In this document: positions 1 to 10,762 of the stretch, one piece after another | Numbering within the stretch: the first letter of the stretch is position 1 | Layout: each line of letters opens with the position of its first letter | The notes under the pieces: generated by a model | Told to the model about the DNA's origin: nothing | Database searches by the model: none | The model's input: the letters and a program-made list of their open reading frames with translations, nothing else | Program-made: the position numbers and the translations under genes | Source: Calamus simplicifolius | Lineage: Eukaryota > Streptophyta > Magnoliopsida > Arecales > Arecaceae | Assembly: GCA_900491605.1 (NCBI GenBank) | Contig: UESW01004379.1 | Location: 612,318 to 676,317, forward strand | Length of the DNA stretch: 64,000 bases | Direction of reading: 5' to 3'

Positions 1-2
1 CA

Positions 3-128
3 CGGGTGGCAAATATGGTATCGATTGGGTATGATATGAAGCACATGAAGGTGGTGTTTGATCAAGACAGATTCGTCTTCCTTGATAGAAAGGGTTATAT
101 CCCACGGCCACTTGATGGATTAAATTGA
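3..128 (+). pseudogene. C-terminal tail of an open frame, unidentified
   Basis: A 41-codon frame enters from the left edge and ends at TGA 126-128. It contains a plausible protein-like stretch (GYDMKHMKVVFDQDRFVFLD) rich in charged and aromatic residues. I do not recognise the family. Because the next 1.5 kb looks like the end of an LTR element, this is most likely the last part of that element's polyprotein, but it could be a host exon. The left part lies outside the window, so neither a start nor a domain can be given. Confidence 0.3.
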
Positions 129-1683
129 CTGTTAAATCCTTGCAAGGTTGAGTTGGAATTCGAAATGGTTTCGAAGTTCTAATTCATATGAGTCAATTTT
201 TCTGAGATCAAGTAAACAAAGATCAATTATATGGTTGACACATTCCATACCACTGATTGATCTGGGATATGTGACAAGGGATTGAATCGTACGGTAACCG
301 TTCATGGACAGGTGTTGATGACCACGTCAACAAACCCTTAACACTTGGGTGGTCATGATGCTTTGCTAGAGGCCGCTCATGATCTATAATCATGGATTCT
401 TTGACTTAATCAAAGAGTTGATTTGGTTAAAGAATTGACTTGGACAAGGTGTTGATCAAGTCATCCTTAGGGTCAATATTAGGGACATGATTATTACCAA
501 CGTGTCAAGGGACCTAATGGGTCACACGCATTAAGAAGATTTTGGATGAAGTTAAAATGGGAATTAAGTTGGACTTAATTCAAATCAGATAACCAATAAA
601 TTAGGATTGGGTTTGACTCAATCTTAATGAGAGAACATGAAATTGATGAATAGGATTCATTATAGAGAAAAGAATTTTTTTTTCAAAAGAGAGACCTTTT
701 GTACATGTATATATGAAATCCATTAATTAGGCTTGATCCATGTGATGATGGCTTAGATTAATTGAGATTAATAATATGGTATTTAATTGGGTCCATATGA
801 TGGCATGATTTGATTCATGAAAACCCAATTAAACCGAGGCTGAGATCATGCCACGTGGAGGATGGATCCATGCCCATGTGATGGACATGACCCATCTCCA
901 CGTCATGGAGGAGTGAACCCCATGATTTGGGGCGTTCTCATGAAGCCAAATTCAAGGTTGCGACGTTGGTTTCATGGGATAACCAATTTCTTAATTTTTA
1001 GGGATGTGGTTTGGTGGTTGTAATCTTAACATTATCATGATAGCAAATATCCTAAATTTGTTAGGATAATTGTTATCAACTTGATAAGGTTGAATGGTTA
1101 GGTGGTTGTGATAAAATTCTTTTTTTATGAAACCACACAACCTCCTTTTCATGTATAAAAGGAAGAGAAATACCCCCTTCGAGAAAAACACCGAACTCCT
1201 CTCTTCTCTCTCTTGGATGCCTAACACCTACTTTCTCTCTCTAAAATGTCCTTTTTCTCTCTAGGACGTCCTTTCTCTCTCTTGATTGATCAAGATTTGA
1301 TCTTGATCAAGAAATCCTTTGCAAGAAGGTTATCATCCAATCCTGAGAGGACATCATCCAAAGATCTTCGCATGGATCACCATTAGAGGCCGGACGCGTG
1401 GACGGCTAGTGGTAAATCGTTACCGGCTTCATCGGGCATCATCCCCAATAAAGAACACATGTATGATCCGGCTAGTGGTAAATCGTTTACCGGCTTCATC
1501 GGGCATCATCCCCAATAAAGAACACATGTATGATCTATTAAAATAATCATGTGTTATTTCTTGTTAACTGAATCTGTTCCCTGAGGATCTTGGGCTTTGG
1601 GAATTAAATTCATATTTATTTTTTTATTTTCCACTGTGTGTTATATGAATTTGATTCATATATAACATACGAAATTCCCAACA
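129..1683 (+). repeat. Presumed 3' end and LTR of a plus-strand retroelement
   Basis: No long coding frame is present. The stretch is AT-rich, has CT-rich blocks around 1200-1290, and ends in ACGAAATTCCCAACA at 1683, a typical LTR terminus. At 1684 the sequence switches abruptly to minus-strand Gypsy reverse transcriptase. This supports an insertion boundary at 1683/1684. I cannot place the LTR start or a polypurine tract with confidence, so the element type is unassigned. Confidence 0.4.
1404..1536 (+). repeat. Tandem duplication of 66 bp
   Basis: Positions 1404-1469 are repeated at 1470-1536, nearly identically: the second copy has one extra T in the ATCGTTTACC stretch. Both copies carry CCCCAATAAAGAACACATG, which includes an AATAAA-type signal, so the duplication may double a polyadenylation region of the surrounding LTR. 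Confidence 0.85.
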
Positions 1684-1888
1684 TATAGTACATCCCAAAA
1701 GATACACTAGGGCTAATGAAATCTTTATTTATCAACGCCAGCAACTATTTCTTTAGCTCCTTTAGTTCAACAAATGCTATCCCGTAAGGAGCCTTATAAA
1801 CATGACTTGAACCAGAAATAAGGTCAATAGAAAAGTTTATTTCTTAATCTAGAGGCAATCTTGTTAACTTAATTATCAGCAAAAACAT
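1684..1888 (-). pseudogene. Gypsy reverse transcriptase N-terminal fragment
   Basis: Translated on the minus strand, 1860 down to 1690 gives residues such as INFSIDLISGSSHVYKAPYG and then FVELKELKK, followed by a stop and a DKGFI-like segment. This matches the conserved start of Gypsy RT (I/V-D-F-x-I-D-L-x-P-G, then A-P-Y-R-M-A, then ELKELKEQL, then GFIRPS). Stops at the D-x-E site and after LKK show decay. It is bounded by an LTR end at 1683 and by the chromovirus LTR at 1889, so it is an older element hit from both sides. Confidence 0.75.
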
Positions 1889-3985
1889 TGTCACGCCCCA
1901 GACCCAAAAATTTTTGAGCTAGGGTGACAACCCGCCGCATGCCAGGCATGCAAGGCGTCCCGAATCATGGCACTGAATTAAGAAAGCAACAACCTATATA
2001 TCAATCAAGTTCAAACTTTAATACAACCATAATAAAGTTTGGGCACAAGCCCTACACATAAAATACTGGGGTTACAACAAAATATGGTCTTTATTTTAAT
2101 AGAAGATCCATCACCCCAAGTTCCATCTTCAATCCTGTGGCTCTGACAAAACATTGTAAGATTTTTATGAGCTTACACTCAATAAGTAAGCCACGTTATA
2201 CAGTCAAATCATAGCATAACAATCAATAAGCACATAAATGATTTGCATGCTTAAACATTCCACAAATACTCAAACATGCAATGTAAGTAAACCCACTGTT
2301 TATACTCTCAATGGTAACTGTAAATGTGACCCACGGCCCTGCAATATCTCAATAGTGTACCAACAAGCATCCCCCTACTGAAAGGGTCCCAGATACCAGG
2401 GTCACGCCATATCAAAATCCACCAGAACACATACTCTATATGTGTGATGCCACATCAAGAACCAGAACACATCCTCTAGATGTGTAGGTGGCATAAACAA
2501 GCAGAACACGTCCTCTAGACGTGTGTGTGGTATGACATGATAAAGGAGAACCGCGGCGACACATAACAGTACCTCACATCACATGCACTCATCATATCAA
2601 TAACAACTCAATATTGCATAAACAGTGGATTATACTTACTGAACAATTGCATGTAATATATCACATCAATGTCATAATAACTGCATCTCTCATGCATAGC
2701 ATCCACATATGAAATCATAGCACATAAACAGCCATGTATTCATAATATTCATCTACTTACAATTTAGCCAATAACAATTCTTCATGTCACAATTCACAAT
2801 TTAAACATTCATGAATAATTTATTAAATACTGATAACTGGCTTACTTACCTCAGTACGCAATCCAACAGGTATAAATAAGCTAGTCAGATGTCTGAGCAC
2901 CTACAGGATCATTTACACAATTAATTTATTAGAAGGAATATTAAAATGACCCTTAGAATTTCTACCCAGACTAGTTCACGGGCCCTACTTTGGGCTCGAA
3001 TATCTCCCACTATACACCCAATTGGGGAAGTAAAAATACCCCAAGAAACTAGAATTCACCAAGATTCTAGCCATATAATTATTTTGCTAATCCCGGCCCG
3101 TTACGGGGCCCAAAATCTAGCCCAAAATCAGCTCACAGCACGGCCCAAAAGGCCTGAACCGGCCGGCCCAGCCGGCCCGTTCAAACCCCCACCCGATCCC
3201 CTGTTTCACCGAACAGGGGACGGGACATAGCCGGCGGCCAGGGCCGCCGCCGGCCAAATTGAGGGCGGCCCGGCCGCCGGTGGCCGGGCCAGAGCCGGCC
3301 GCCGCGCGGCCGGCCGCCAAACCCCCTCCCTCTCCCTCAATTTCCTCAGCTCTCAACTCACCTGCGCGGCACGGAGCTGTGCCGGCGGCACGGCCGGCCA
3401 CCTTGGCCGGCCGGACCTCCACCGGACGCACGCCCGGCGCCGGTGGAGGCGACAGGCCAAAGCTCGGGCCCGGCGAGGCGGCGAGCACGCCGCCGGGCCC
3501 GAACCAACCAAGAGGCTTCCGCCACCGCGCGAGAGGAGGGCCAATTGGCCCTCTCTCTCCTCTCTCTCCACCACCACCCCACCGGACGCCTCCCCGGCGC
3601 CGGCGGGGTCGCCGGCCAATCTCAGGCCCGGCGAGGCGGCGAGCACGCCGCCGGGCCTGAACCAAGGTCGGCCGGTTCTCTCCTTCTCTCTCTCTCTGCC
3701 TCTCTTTCTCCCGCTGTCTCTCTCTCTCTCACGCTGTCTCTCTCTCTCTCTCTCAGTGGAACAGGGAATTACCTGATGGAGGAAGTGCGCCAGCCAGAAG
3801 GAAGGAGTCCTCTCCTCCCTATTTAATCACCTGAGCAGCGCTCGGATCGAAGGTTTCCCGGAAGACTAAGCGCTTCGCTTGGAGCGAAGCGTTAGTCTGG
3901 GGAACCCAACAGTCAGAGCTTGGTTCATCTGAACCAAGCCTGGTTCATCTGAACCAAATCTGGTTCGTTTGAACCGGGTATTACA
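1889..3985 (-). repeat. 3' LTR of the chromovirus element
   Basis: Starts TGTCACGCCCC and ends ATTACA in plus orientation, that is TGTAAT...GTGACA on the element's strand. It aligns along its whole length with 7640-9758, with many small indels, including inside the very GC-rich block at about 3170-3660 and the CT microsatellite near 3713-3756. Long open frames in the GC block occur on both strands in several phases and reflect base composition, not genes. Confidence 0.92.
3864..3897. repeat. Hairpin in LTR U3
   Basis: The arms GACTAAGCGCTTCGCT and AGCGAAGCGTTAGTC pair over 15 bp with one bulged G. The same hairpin occurs in the other LTR at 9637-9670. Immediately after it come three small inverted repeats of the form GGTTCATCTGAACC (from about 3920, 3941 and 3961). 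All lie at the outer, U3 end of the LTR on the element's strand. Confidence 0.85.
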
Positions 3986-3998
3986 TCCTCCCCTCCTT
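3986..3998 (-). other. Polypurine tract of the chromovirus element
   Basis: On the minus strand the bases directly before the 3' LTR read AAGGAGGGGAGGA, an uninterrupted purine run at the position where plus-strand DNA synthesis of an LTR retrotransposon is primed. Together with the primer-binding site at 7621-7632 it fixes the orientation. Confidence 0.85.
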
Positions 3999-4051
3999 AT
4001 AAAAATTTCGGCCTCGAAATTGGTATACTATAATCTCAAAAGTCAACAATC

Positions 4052-4372
4052 TTAATAGATAATTAATTGTGGATACTTCGATTTAATTTCATCCTCCAAC
4101 TCCCAATAAGCCTCCCTCTCATAGTGATTATTCCACTGAACTTTGGCATACGGGATGGTATGCCGCCTTAGAATCTGATCCTTGCGGTCCACGATACGCA
4201 CAGGATGTTCCTCATATGATAAATCCTTCCTCAATTGAATAGGCTCATAAGCTATAACATGACTGGGGTCTGAAACATTTTCCTCAGCATAGATACATGG
4301 AATACATTGTGAACACCAAATAAGATCGGGGGCAGTGCTAAGTTGTATGCAACCTCCCCAACTCCATATCAT
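4052..4372 (-). pseudogene. Integrase C-terminus with chromodomain
   Basis: The minus-strand frame ends with DPSHVIAYEPIQLRKDLSYE, then RIVDRKDQILRRHTIPYAKV and QWNNHYEREAYWELEDEI, the characteristic C-terminal chromodomain of plant chromovirus integrases, which targets integration to modified chromatin. The preceding conserved block (LALPP, then GVHNVFHVSMLRK) is present in another frame, so one frameshift lies near 4290. The rest of the integrase is not intact here. The stop lies close to the polypurine tract, as in intact relatives. Confidence 0.85.
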
Positions 4373-4384
4373 AAGGAATACTAC

Positions 4385-5030
4385 ACCATCTCAGAACTTA
4401 ATCCTTGCGTCCACAATGTGCACAAAATGATCTTCATAGTCAATTCTTTCTTAAGCTAAAGGTTCAAGTTCTAACACATAACGGGGTTTGAAATACACCT
4501 CCTCAGTCATAAAGATATGAAACACATTGAACACCCCAAAGAGTAATGAAGACAGTGCTAAGCTATAAGCCACCTCCTATTTTGATCAAATCTCAAATGC
4601 CCAATAAATTGAGGACTCAATTCACCTCTAACACAAATCTCATCATATCATTGATTAGTAAAACTTCCAAATGATCTTCAACCTGAAATTTCAAATCTTT
4701 CTTTTTAACATCAACATAACTTTTCTATTAACTCTGAGCTACATGAAGCTGCTTTAATTAATGATACTTTTCATAGTTGCTAAACCAGCTCAGTCCAAAA
4801 TTGTCTCTCTCACACTTCATCTCAATAAAAATTACACCTTATATCATAGACAACAAAATGAATCCATTTGAATATTGGCTTGGTAATCATTAAAATAAGC
4901 AATTTCACTAAGGGTAAGAAGCTATACCAAGCACTTTCTAAATCCATCACACAGGCTCGCAGTATATCATCAAAATCTAATTGGTTCATGCAGATTGTCC
5001 ATCTATTTGAGGGTGGAAGGCTGGACAGAA
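4385..5030 (-). pseudogene. Second, heavily decayed integrase 3' portion
   Basis: From about 4395 the sequence repeats, in diverged form, the region just before it (CTTGCGTCCAC..., then the GGCAGTGCTAAG-like stretch). Farther in, the minus strand shows integrase remnants: an HPQIDGQS-like segment (4991-5016, compare HPQTDGQSERT), an ILRACV-like segment, and an L-S-P-Q-F-I-G-like segment near 4600. Many stops interrupt all of it. It is therefore an older copy of a related element embedded inside the younger one's termini. Confidence 0.65.
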
Positions 5031-6859
5031 ATTCAGCTTAATCCACTAAGCTTTATGAAAACATCATCAAATTAGAAGAGTGAGACAAATGGGTTCAGAC
5101 TCAATTTACGCAGTTTACCATTAAACCAAAAACAAATATTAACATTTTATCTCACTAAAATTTCATCCTCGAAATTAAATGTCCACAAATTTTGTACCAT
5201 TAAAGATACTCACTAGCAAACTTTTATTTCATTCCCAAGTACCCAAATGACATGTCCAACTTTCAAAATTAATTTGATCTTTCTACCAAATAAAATTGAA
5301 TTCCTTAAGAAGTATTTCTTTCCTGCCCCTTTACCTTAACTTCTCACAACACAATCATCATAAATATCATAGAGTCCATCACATGTATTATGTCATCCAT
5401 TCTTAAGGTTAGTAACACATCAGGTACTCTTAATTCCTCGATAAGACAGTTCCAAGTTCTTTTGAATTAAATATAAGATAGTTTTCTTCCAATGCTCTCT
5501 CAACTCATAAATAGTTGAATGTGCCATTAATCATTACGACACTTATTTTAATCATCATAACATACTTGGTTTCACTCTTGAATACTTCAAGCTAACATCA
5601 ATGAACATTATGCCAATCATTTAGGATATCTTTTATCATAATCAACTAATTTAATTTCTTTGAATAATAGTGCCATCATTAATCATCAGTATGATTAATT
5701 TATCTCCTTCATATTTATCAATAATACCACCATAACCAATCAATTTCTCTTGAATAGGTCAGTATATCCTCAATAAATAATGCAATTTAAATGATTCAAA
5801 TTCTTGAATCGATTATTTCGTTACCAATGATTATCAAAATCATCTATAGATTATGCAATGTCTCATGCCATAACATGACCAACTAATTTAAACCCTTCAA
5901 ATATCTCAAAGTGACTTCACTAATCTAGCTCAGATGGATACAAGACTTACAATCAAGATTGAAAATGCACTTACCATCCGAAAGACATAATTGAAAATTA
6001 TAGTAATCTCTCTATGACTTGAAAGTGATAAGATGTACCCTTAACCATAATCCATAACTGATAATAAAAAAAAATCATCTCCCTCCTATTTTCTTAACAA
6101 TAATTATGCCACTTATGGCTGATTGATAATTTATCCATCCTGGAGAAAGATATCTACTTAGGAACTATGAAGAAAGGTACAATAAGTATGCACAATAAAT
6201 TAATGAATAGATATCTTGATTTAGAAATCTATTAACAGATGAAAATCCCCATGAAATTCTTTATCAGTGGAGTTTATCTTATTCTCATTATTGCTAAAAT
6301 CTTTCACTTTCTACCATCAAAATATTTGATCATTTATAGCCAAAATCAGTTCTAAAGATTAATAGAGTCTACTGCTCTCAAAAACTTAAACAGTAATTGT
6401 CTCAGAATTTAAAATTTTATATTCTTCCTAAATGGTCCATCAAGATATAATATGCAGTCAACTATTTCATTAGCATCAATATCAACCATCTCCATCTAGC
6501 AAATTAACAATCAGTTTTGAACATGCAATATCCATAATAAAAGTTCTCTTAGTAAAATTCACTATATATACTTATCCATCCAGACTCAAATTCAGAAAGT
6601 ACTCATTGATCAAAAACATGTAATTAACTATTTCATTCCAAAATATCATCAATATTAATCATCCCTATAACCAGCAGATTAGCTCATAATCTTAAACTTA
6701 CAATATCAACAATGTAAGTTCTACAAAAAAATTCATTATACATCCACATTCAAATTTAGATTTACTAACTCCAAATCCACATATCAACTCAATTGCAATA
6801 TGAACATAATGATGTTATCTTAGTCATATTAGTCATCAATTGCAATTTTCAACTATATA
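5031..6859. other. AT-rich decayed interior, no gene seen
   Basis: No credible coding frame. A TTTCATCCTCGAAATT motif near 5160 resembles the sequence next to the polypurine tract at 4005-4020, suggesting another decayed Gypsy 3' end. The rest is AT-rich sequence with many ATCAAT/CATAA words that I could not assign. It is presumably old pol sequence from the embedded element. Confidence 0.4.
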
Positions 6860-6949
6860 TATTCCATATTCATCTGTCTTTTATTGCATATCCAATTAAA
6901 ATTTCATCTCCCATATTATTTAAAGGTCTGAAACTGCTACGAATCATTT

Positions 6950-7090
6950 CCAACAAGTTTGATGGAGCTAAAACCTCTAGAAGCCCCTTGACCTCCCCAC
7001 TGATCAAGGCTACCAGCCAGGGAGCCCACATAATATCATTGGCTTGCGATGGTTCATTCTCAATTCCTATCAAATTGTAATTCTTGATAA
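6950..7090 (-). pseudogene. Decayed second copy of the gag start
   Basis: The plus-strand string CTTGACCTCCCCACTGATCA at about 6988 and the following TACCAGCCAGGGAG resemble the intact gag region at about 7377-7412 (CTTGACCCACCGGCTGATCA, then TACCGGCCAGAGAG). This is a diverged second copy of the gag N-terminal coding sequence. With the duplicated integrase end at 4385-5030 it indicates a whole older interior lying between the young gag start and the young chromodomain. Confidence 0.5.
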
Positions 7091-7184
7091 ACTTTAAATT
7101 TCAAGCTTCCAAAGCATAATTCATGAAATTCCTTGAAAGTCATAATTGTCTCAATGTCATCCAAGTATTTTGCCTAGAGTGTCA

Positions 7185-7451
7185 TTATGCATATGTCCCT
7201 AAGGTCATAACCTGGGTCCTGTGGGTTATGGGCCCACCACGCTTCCGCTGCGCACTCTGATGCTGCATGTCCTGCATAGACTGCGCCATACCCGAGAGAG
7301 CTTGAAGCATCTCGGACTGGAATCGCTGGTGCTCAGTTCCTACTGGGTTGGCAGGGGCCATACCTCCAGTAGTTCCTTGACCCACCGGCTGATCAGCATT
7401 ACCGGCCAGAGAGTCCTCCTCATACAGTTGGCTCCTAGTACGGCGAGCCAT
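7185..7451 (-). pseudogene. Gag N-terminal fragment
   Basis: ATG at 7451 opens an 89-codon frame starting MARRTRSQLYEEDS and containing a glutamine/methionine-rich helix (MLQALSGMAQSMQDMQHQ). Starts of the form MAPRRTR... and MARRTRS... are common in plant chromovirus gag proteins. The start is 170 bases downstream of the primer-binding site, as expected. The capsid core and zinc knuckle that should follow are missing. The fragment cannot make a functional capsid. Confidence 0.6.
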
Positions 7452-7620
7452 AACTATTTCCTGTAAATTAGATGTGGTTAATATCATAAACTAAAGTGTC
7501 AGGTGTCTCTAAGTATAATGTCATCAAAATATGTTCTCTACGTGTTATCATGTCAATATGTCTGTCCCTAGGGTCATAAGTTCTCTACCTGTTATCATGG
7601 TCCCTAGGGTCATAACCTAT

Positions 7621-7632
7621 GCTCTGATACCA
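7621..7632 (-). other. Primer-binding site, initiator tRNA-Met
   Basis: The minus strand reads TGGTATCAGAGC, complementary to the 3' end of plant initiator tRNA-Met, seven bases inside the LTR end at 7640. It identifies the LTR at 7640-9758 as the 5' LTR. Confidence 0.93.
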
Positions 7633-7639
7633 CTAAAGC

Positions 7640-9758
7640 TGTCACGCCCCAGACCCAAAATCGGCTAGGGTGACAACCCGCCGCGTGCCGGGCACGCAAG
7701 GCGTCAAACATCACAATTAAAACAACAACCTATATCATCAATAAACTTTAATACACACCCATAATAAAGTTTGGGCTACAAGCCCTACACATAAGCATAC
7801 TGGGGTTACAACAAATATGGTCTTTATTTTAATAGAGATCCATCACCCCAACCATCTTCAATCCTGGCTCTGACAAAAACATTGTAAGATTTTATGAGCT
7901 TACACTCAATAAGTAAGCCACGTTATACAGTCAAATCATAGCATAACAATCAATAAGCACATAAATGATTGCATGCTTAAACATTCCACAATTACTCAAA
8001 CATGCAATGTAAGTAAACCCACTGTTTATACTCTCAATGGTAACTGTAAATGTGACCCACGGCCCTGCAATATCTCAATAGTGTACCAACAAGCATCCCC
8101 CTACTGAAAGGGTACCAGATACCCAGGGGCCCCATACTGATCCCACCATCACAAATACCAGGGTATGTCAAAATCCACCAGAACACATACTCTATATGTG
8201 TGATGCCACATCGAACCAGAACACATCCTCTAGATGTGTACATAAACAAGCAGAACACGTCCTCTAGACGTGTGTGGTATGACATGATAAAGGAGAACCG
8301 CGGCGACACATAACAGTACCTCACATCACATGCACTCATCATATCAATAACAACTCAATATTGCATAACAGTGGATTATACTACTGAACAATTGCATGTA
8401 ATATATCACATCAATGTCATAATAACTGCATCTCTCATGCATAGCATCCACATATGAAATCATAGCACATAAACAGCCATGTATTCATAATATTCATCTA
8501 CTTACAATTTAGCCAATAACAATTCTTCATGTCACAATTCACAATTTAAACATTCATGAATAATTATTAAATACTGATAACTGGCTTACTTACCTCAGTA
8601 CGCAATCCAACAGGTATAAATAAGCTAGTCAGATGTCTGAGCACCTACAGGATCATTTACACAATTAATTGATTAGCAAGGAATATTAAAATGACCCTTA
8701 GAATTTCTACCCAGACTAGTTCACGGGCCCTACTTTGGGCTCGAATATCTCCCACTATACACACCAATTGGGGAAGTAAAAATACCCCAAGAAACTAGAA
8801 TTCACCAAGATTCTAGCCATATAATTATTTTTCTAATCCCGGCCCGTTACGGGCCCAAAATCCAGCCCCCAAAATGAAAGCCGGCCCAAAAGGCCTGAAC
8901 CGGCCGGCCCAGCCGGCCCGGTTCAAACCCTTCCACCCGATCCCCTGTTTCACCGAACAGGGGACGGGACATAGCCGGCGGCCGGGGCCGCCGCCGGCCA
9001 AATTGAGGGCGGCCCGGCCGCCGGTGGCCGGGCCAGAGCCGGCCGCCGCCGCGGCCGGCCACCAAACCCCCTCCCTCTCCCTCAATTTCTCTCAGCATCA
9101 TCAACTCACCCGCGCGCACGGAGCTGTGCCGGCGGCTCGGCCGGCCACCTTGGCCGGCCGGACCTCCACCGGACGCACGCCCGGCGCCGGTGGAGGCGAC
9201 AGGCCAACGCTCGGGCCCGGCGAGGCGGCGAGCACGCCGCCGGGCCCGAACCAACCGGCGGCGGAAGCCGGTTCGGCTTCCGCCACCGCGCGAGAGGAGG
9301 GCCAATTGGCCCTCTCTCTCCTCTCTCTCCACCACCACCCCGCCGGACGCCTCCCCCGGCGCCGGCGGGGTCGTCGGCCAGATTCAGGCCCGGCGAGGCG
9401 GCGAGCACGCCGCCGGGCCTGAACCAAGGAAATCGGCCGGGAGCTTCTCTCCTTCTCGATCTCTCTCTGCGACTCTCTTTCTCCCGCTGTCTCTCTCTCT
9501 CACACTGTCTCTCTCTCTCTCTCTCTCAGTGGAACAGGGAATTACCTGATGGAGGAAGTGCGCCTGCCAGAAGGAAGGGTCCTCATCCTCCTATTTAATC
9601 ACCTGAGCAGCGCATCGGATCGAAGGTTTCCCGGAAGACTAAGCGCTTCGCTTGGAGCGAAGCGTTAGTCTGGGAACCCAACAGTCAGGAGCTTGGTTCA
9701 TCTGAACCAAGCCTGGTTCATCTGAACCAAATCTGGTTCGTTTGAACTGGGTATTACA
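7640..9758 (-). repeat. 5' LTR of the chromovirus element
   Basis: Full-length partner of 1889-3985 with the same termini, GC-rich block (about 8840-9430), CT microsatellite (9487-9527) and hairpin (9637-9670). It differs by small insertions and deletions, for instance extra sequence near 8123-8160 and around 9260. The element is thus not newly inserted. Confidence 0.92.
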
Positions 9759-10157
9759 AATCAAAGGACTTCAATTCTTATCGCCGGTGCATTATCTAAC
9801 TCTTATTGAACGCTAGCTTTCTGGACGATCATAGCTAAAATTAGACCTAAAGACTCTGTAGGTCCAGGCGCTTAAAACTAAATTATTTATGGCCAAAAAT
9901 CTGAAATCTCACCTTCTTCCTAAAGCAATTAATAGTAGCATGTTTTGCAACTAATTGCCTCCAAATTAAGAACGAAGGTGAGCCAAGTACATCTACGTAC
10001 CAAAGACAAAATGCAAGTTCACCACTACTTGATGGCCCCTCTAACTGCAAACTGGTCCTTCAGCACCGATTCATGTAGCACATCAGTTTCTCACTCAAGA
10101 AAAGTAGCATCCGACCTTCGCGAGCAACATATCTAATATTGCAGCAGGAGCAGCCCA
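9759..10157. other. Unassigned intergenic sequence
   Basis: No gene or repeat recognised. It does not continue the Gypsy RT that flanks the other side of the chromovirus element (1684-1888), so the two flanks of that element do not match as one original locus. Confidence 0.5.
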
Positions 10158-10314
10158 CACTACAACAAATTCTTGCTATCCCAATGCTAAAATGTCATTT
10201 TCATCGTCCCAACGCTTCTACATGCATAAGGATAGAAGGAAGGATAGAAGGAGTGAGGACGAAAAATTCTGATGCTATTGAAAAGCGTTGGAATGTAAGC
10301 GTCGACAACTTTTG

Positions 10315-10346
10315 ATCTTGCCGACACTTTAAAGTGTCGGCAAGAT
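10315..10346. repeat. Perfect 32 bp palindrome
   Basis: ATCTTGCCGACACTTT is followed directly by its exact reverse complement. The GACACTTTAAAGTGTC core resembles subterminal repeat units that CACTA transposases bind. Related half-sites (AAAAGCGTTGG, AAAAAGCATCG) lie on both sides. Confidence 0.9.
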
Positions 10347-10408
10347 TAATTGTCCCAATACTTTTAAAAAGCATCGAAATATGTGTAGGCGACTTTTGCT
10401 CTTGCTAT

Positions 10409-10750
10409 CAATGTTTTGAAAACCGGACTGGACCGGCCGATCCAATCGGTCCAACCGGGAACCGGTCATCAGTCCGATCCATTTTATTATTAAAGTTGAC
10501 TTTTATATATCCGATAAAAACCGAAAAAACCTATTGAATCGACCGGGTTTCAACCGGTTCAACCCGGTTTTTTTATTTTTTTTAATTTTTTATTTAAATT
10601 ATATTTATATTTTATTGTTTTATATTATTAAATTAAAATTTAATTATAATATTATTCGATTCGATCAAACCAATTTATCCGATCAAACTGATTGACCCGC
10701 GACCCAAATGTTAAGCCGATTCGTTGTCTGGTCCGGTTTTCAAAACATTG
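10409..10750. mobile_element. hAT-like MITE, 342 bp
   Basis: Terminal inverted repeats CAATGTTTTGAAAACCGGAC at 10409 and its reverse complement ending at 10750, interrupted only slightly. Flanking 8 bp repeats CTTGCTAT (10401-10408) and CTTGCCAT (10751-10758) match at 7 of 8 positions, the size expected for hAT elements. The interior carries CCGGTTC-type short repeats and AT-rich sequence but no coding frame. Confidence 0.85.
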
Positions 10751-10762
10751 CTTGCCATAGTG

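Larger units (their letters stand above)
1889..9758 (-). mobile_element. Gypsy chromovirus-type LTR retrotransposon, non-autonomous
   Basis: Two 2.1 kb direct repeats (1889-3985 and 7640-9758) run from TGTCACGCCCCAGACCC to GGGTATTACA. A primer-binding site lies beside the right copy and a polypurine tract beside the left, so the element reads on the minus strand with its 5' LTR at 7640-9758. The interior is only 3.65 kb and contains a gag N-terminus, a chromodomain at the 3' end of pol, and decayed sequence between. The remaining chromodomain places it among chromoviruses, probably the Tekay/Del lineage. The flanks AACAT and AATCA do not form a target-site duplication. Confidence 0.9.
10158..10762. 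mobile_element. Probable small CACTA-type element
   Basis: The left end reads CACTACAACAAATTCTTGCT. The right end, across a later MITE insertion, reads CTTGC(C/T)ATAGTG, giving CACTATAGCAAG on the other strand, a partial match. Inside are short palindromic motifs of the CACTA subterminal kind, above all the 32 bp palindrome at 10315-10346. No transposase frame is present. A three-base target duplication is not evident (CCA and ATG), so the right end is uncertain. Confidence 0.45.

Noticed and set aside
3117..3826. Several overlapping long open frames on both strands in GC-rich DNA
   Set aside because: The same block occurs in the other LTR (8825-9549) with frame-shifting indels. The frames are open in many phases because of GC content; no conserved protein emerges.
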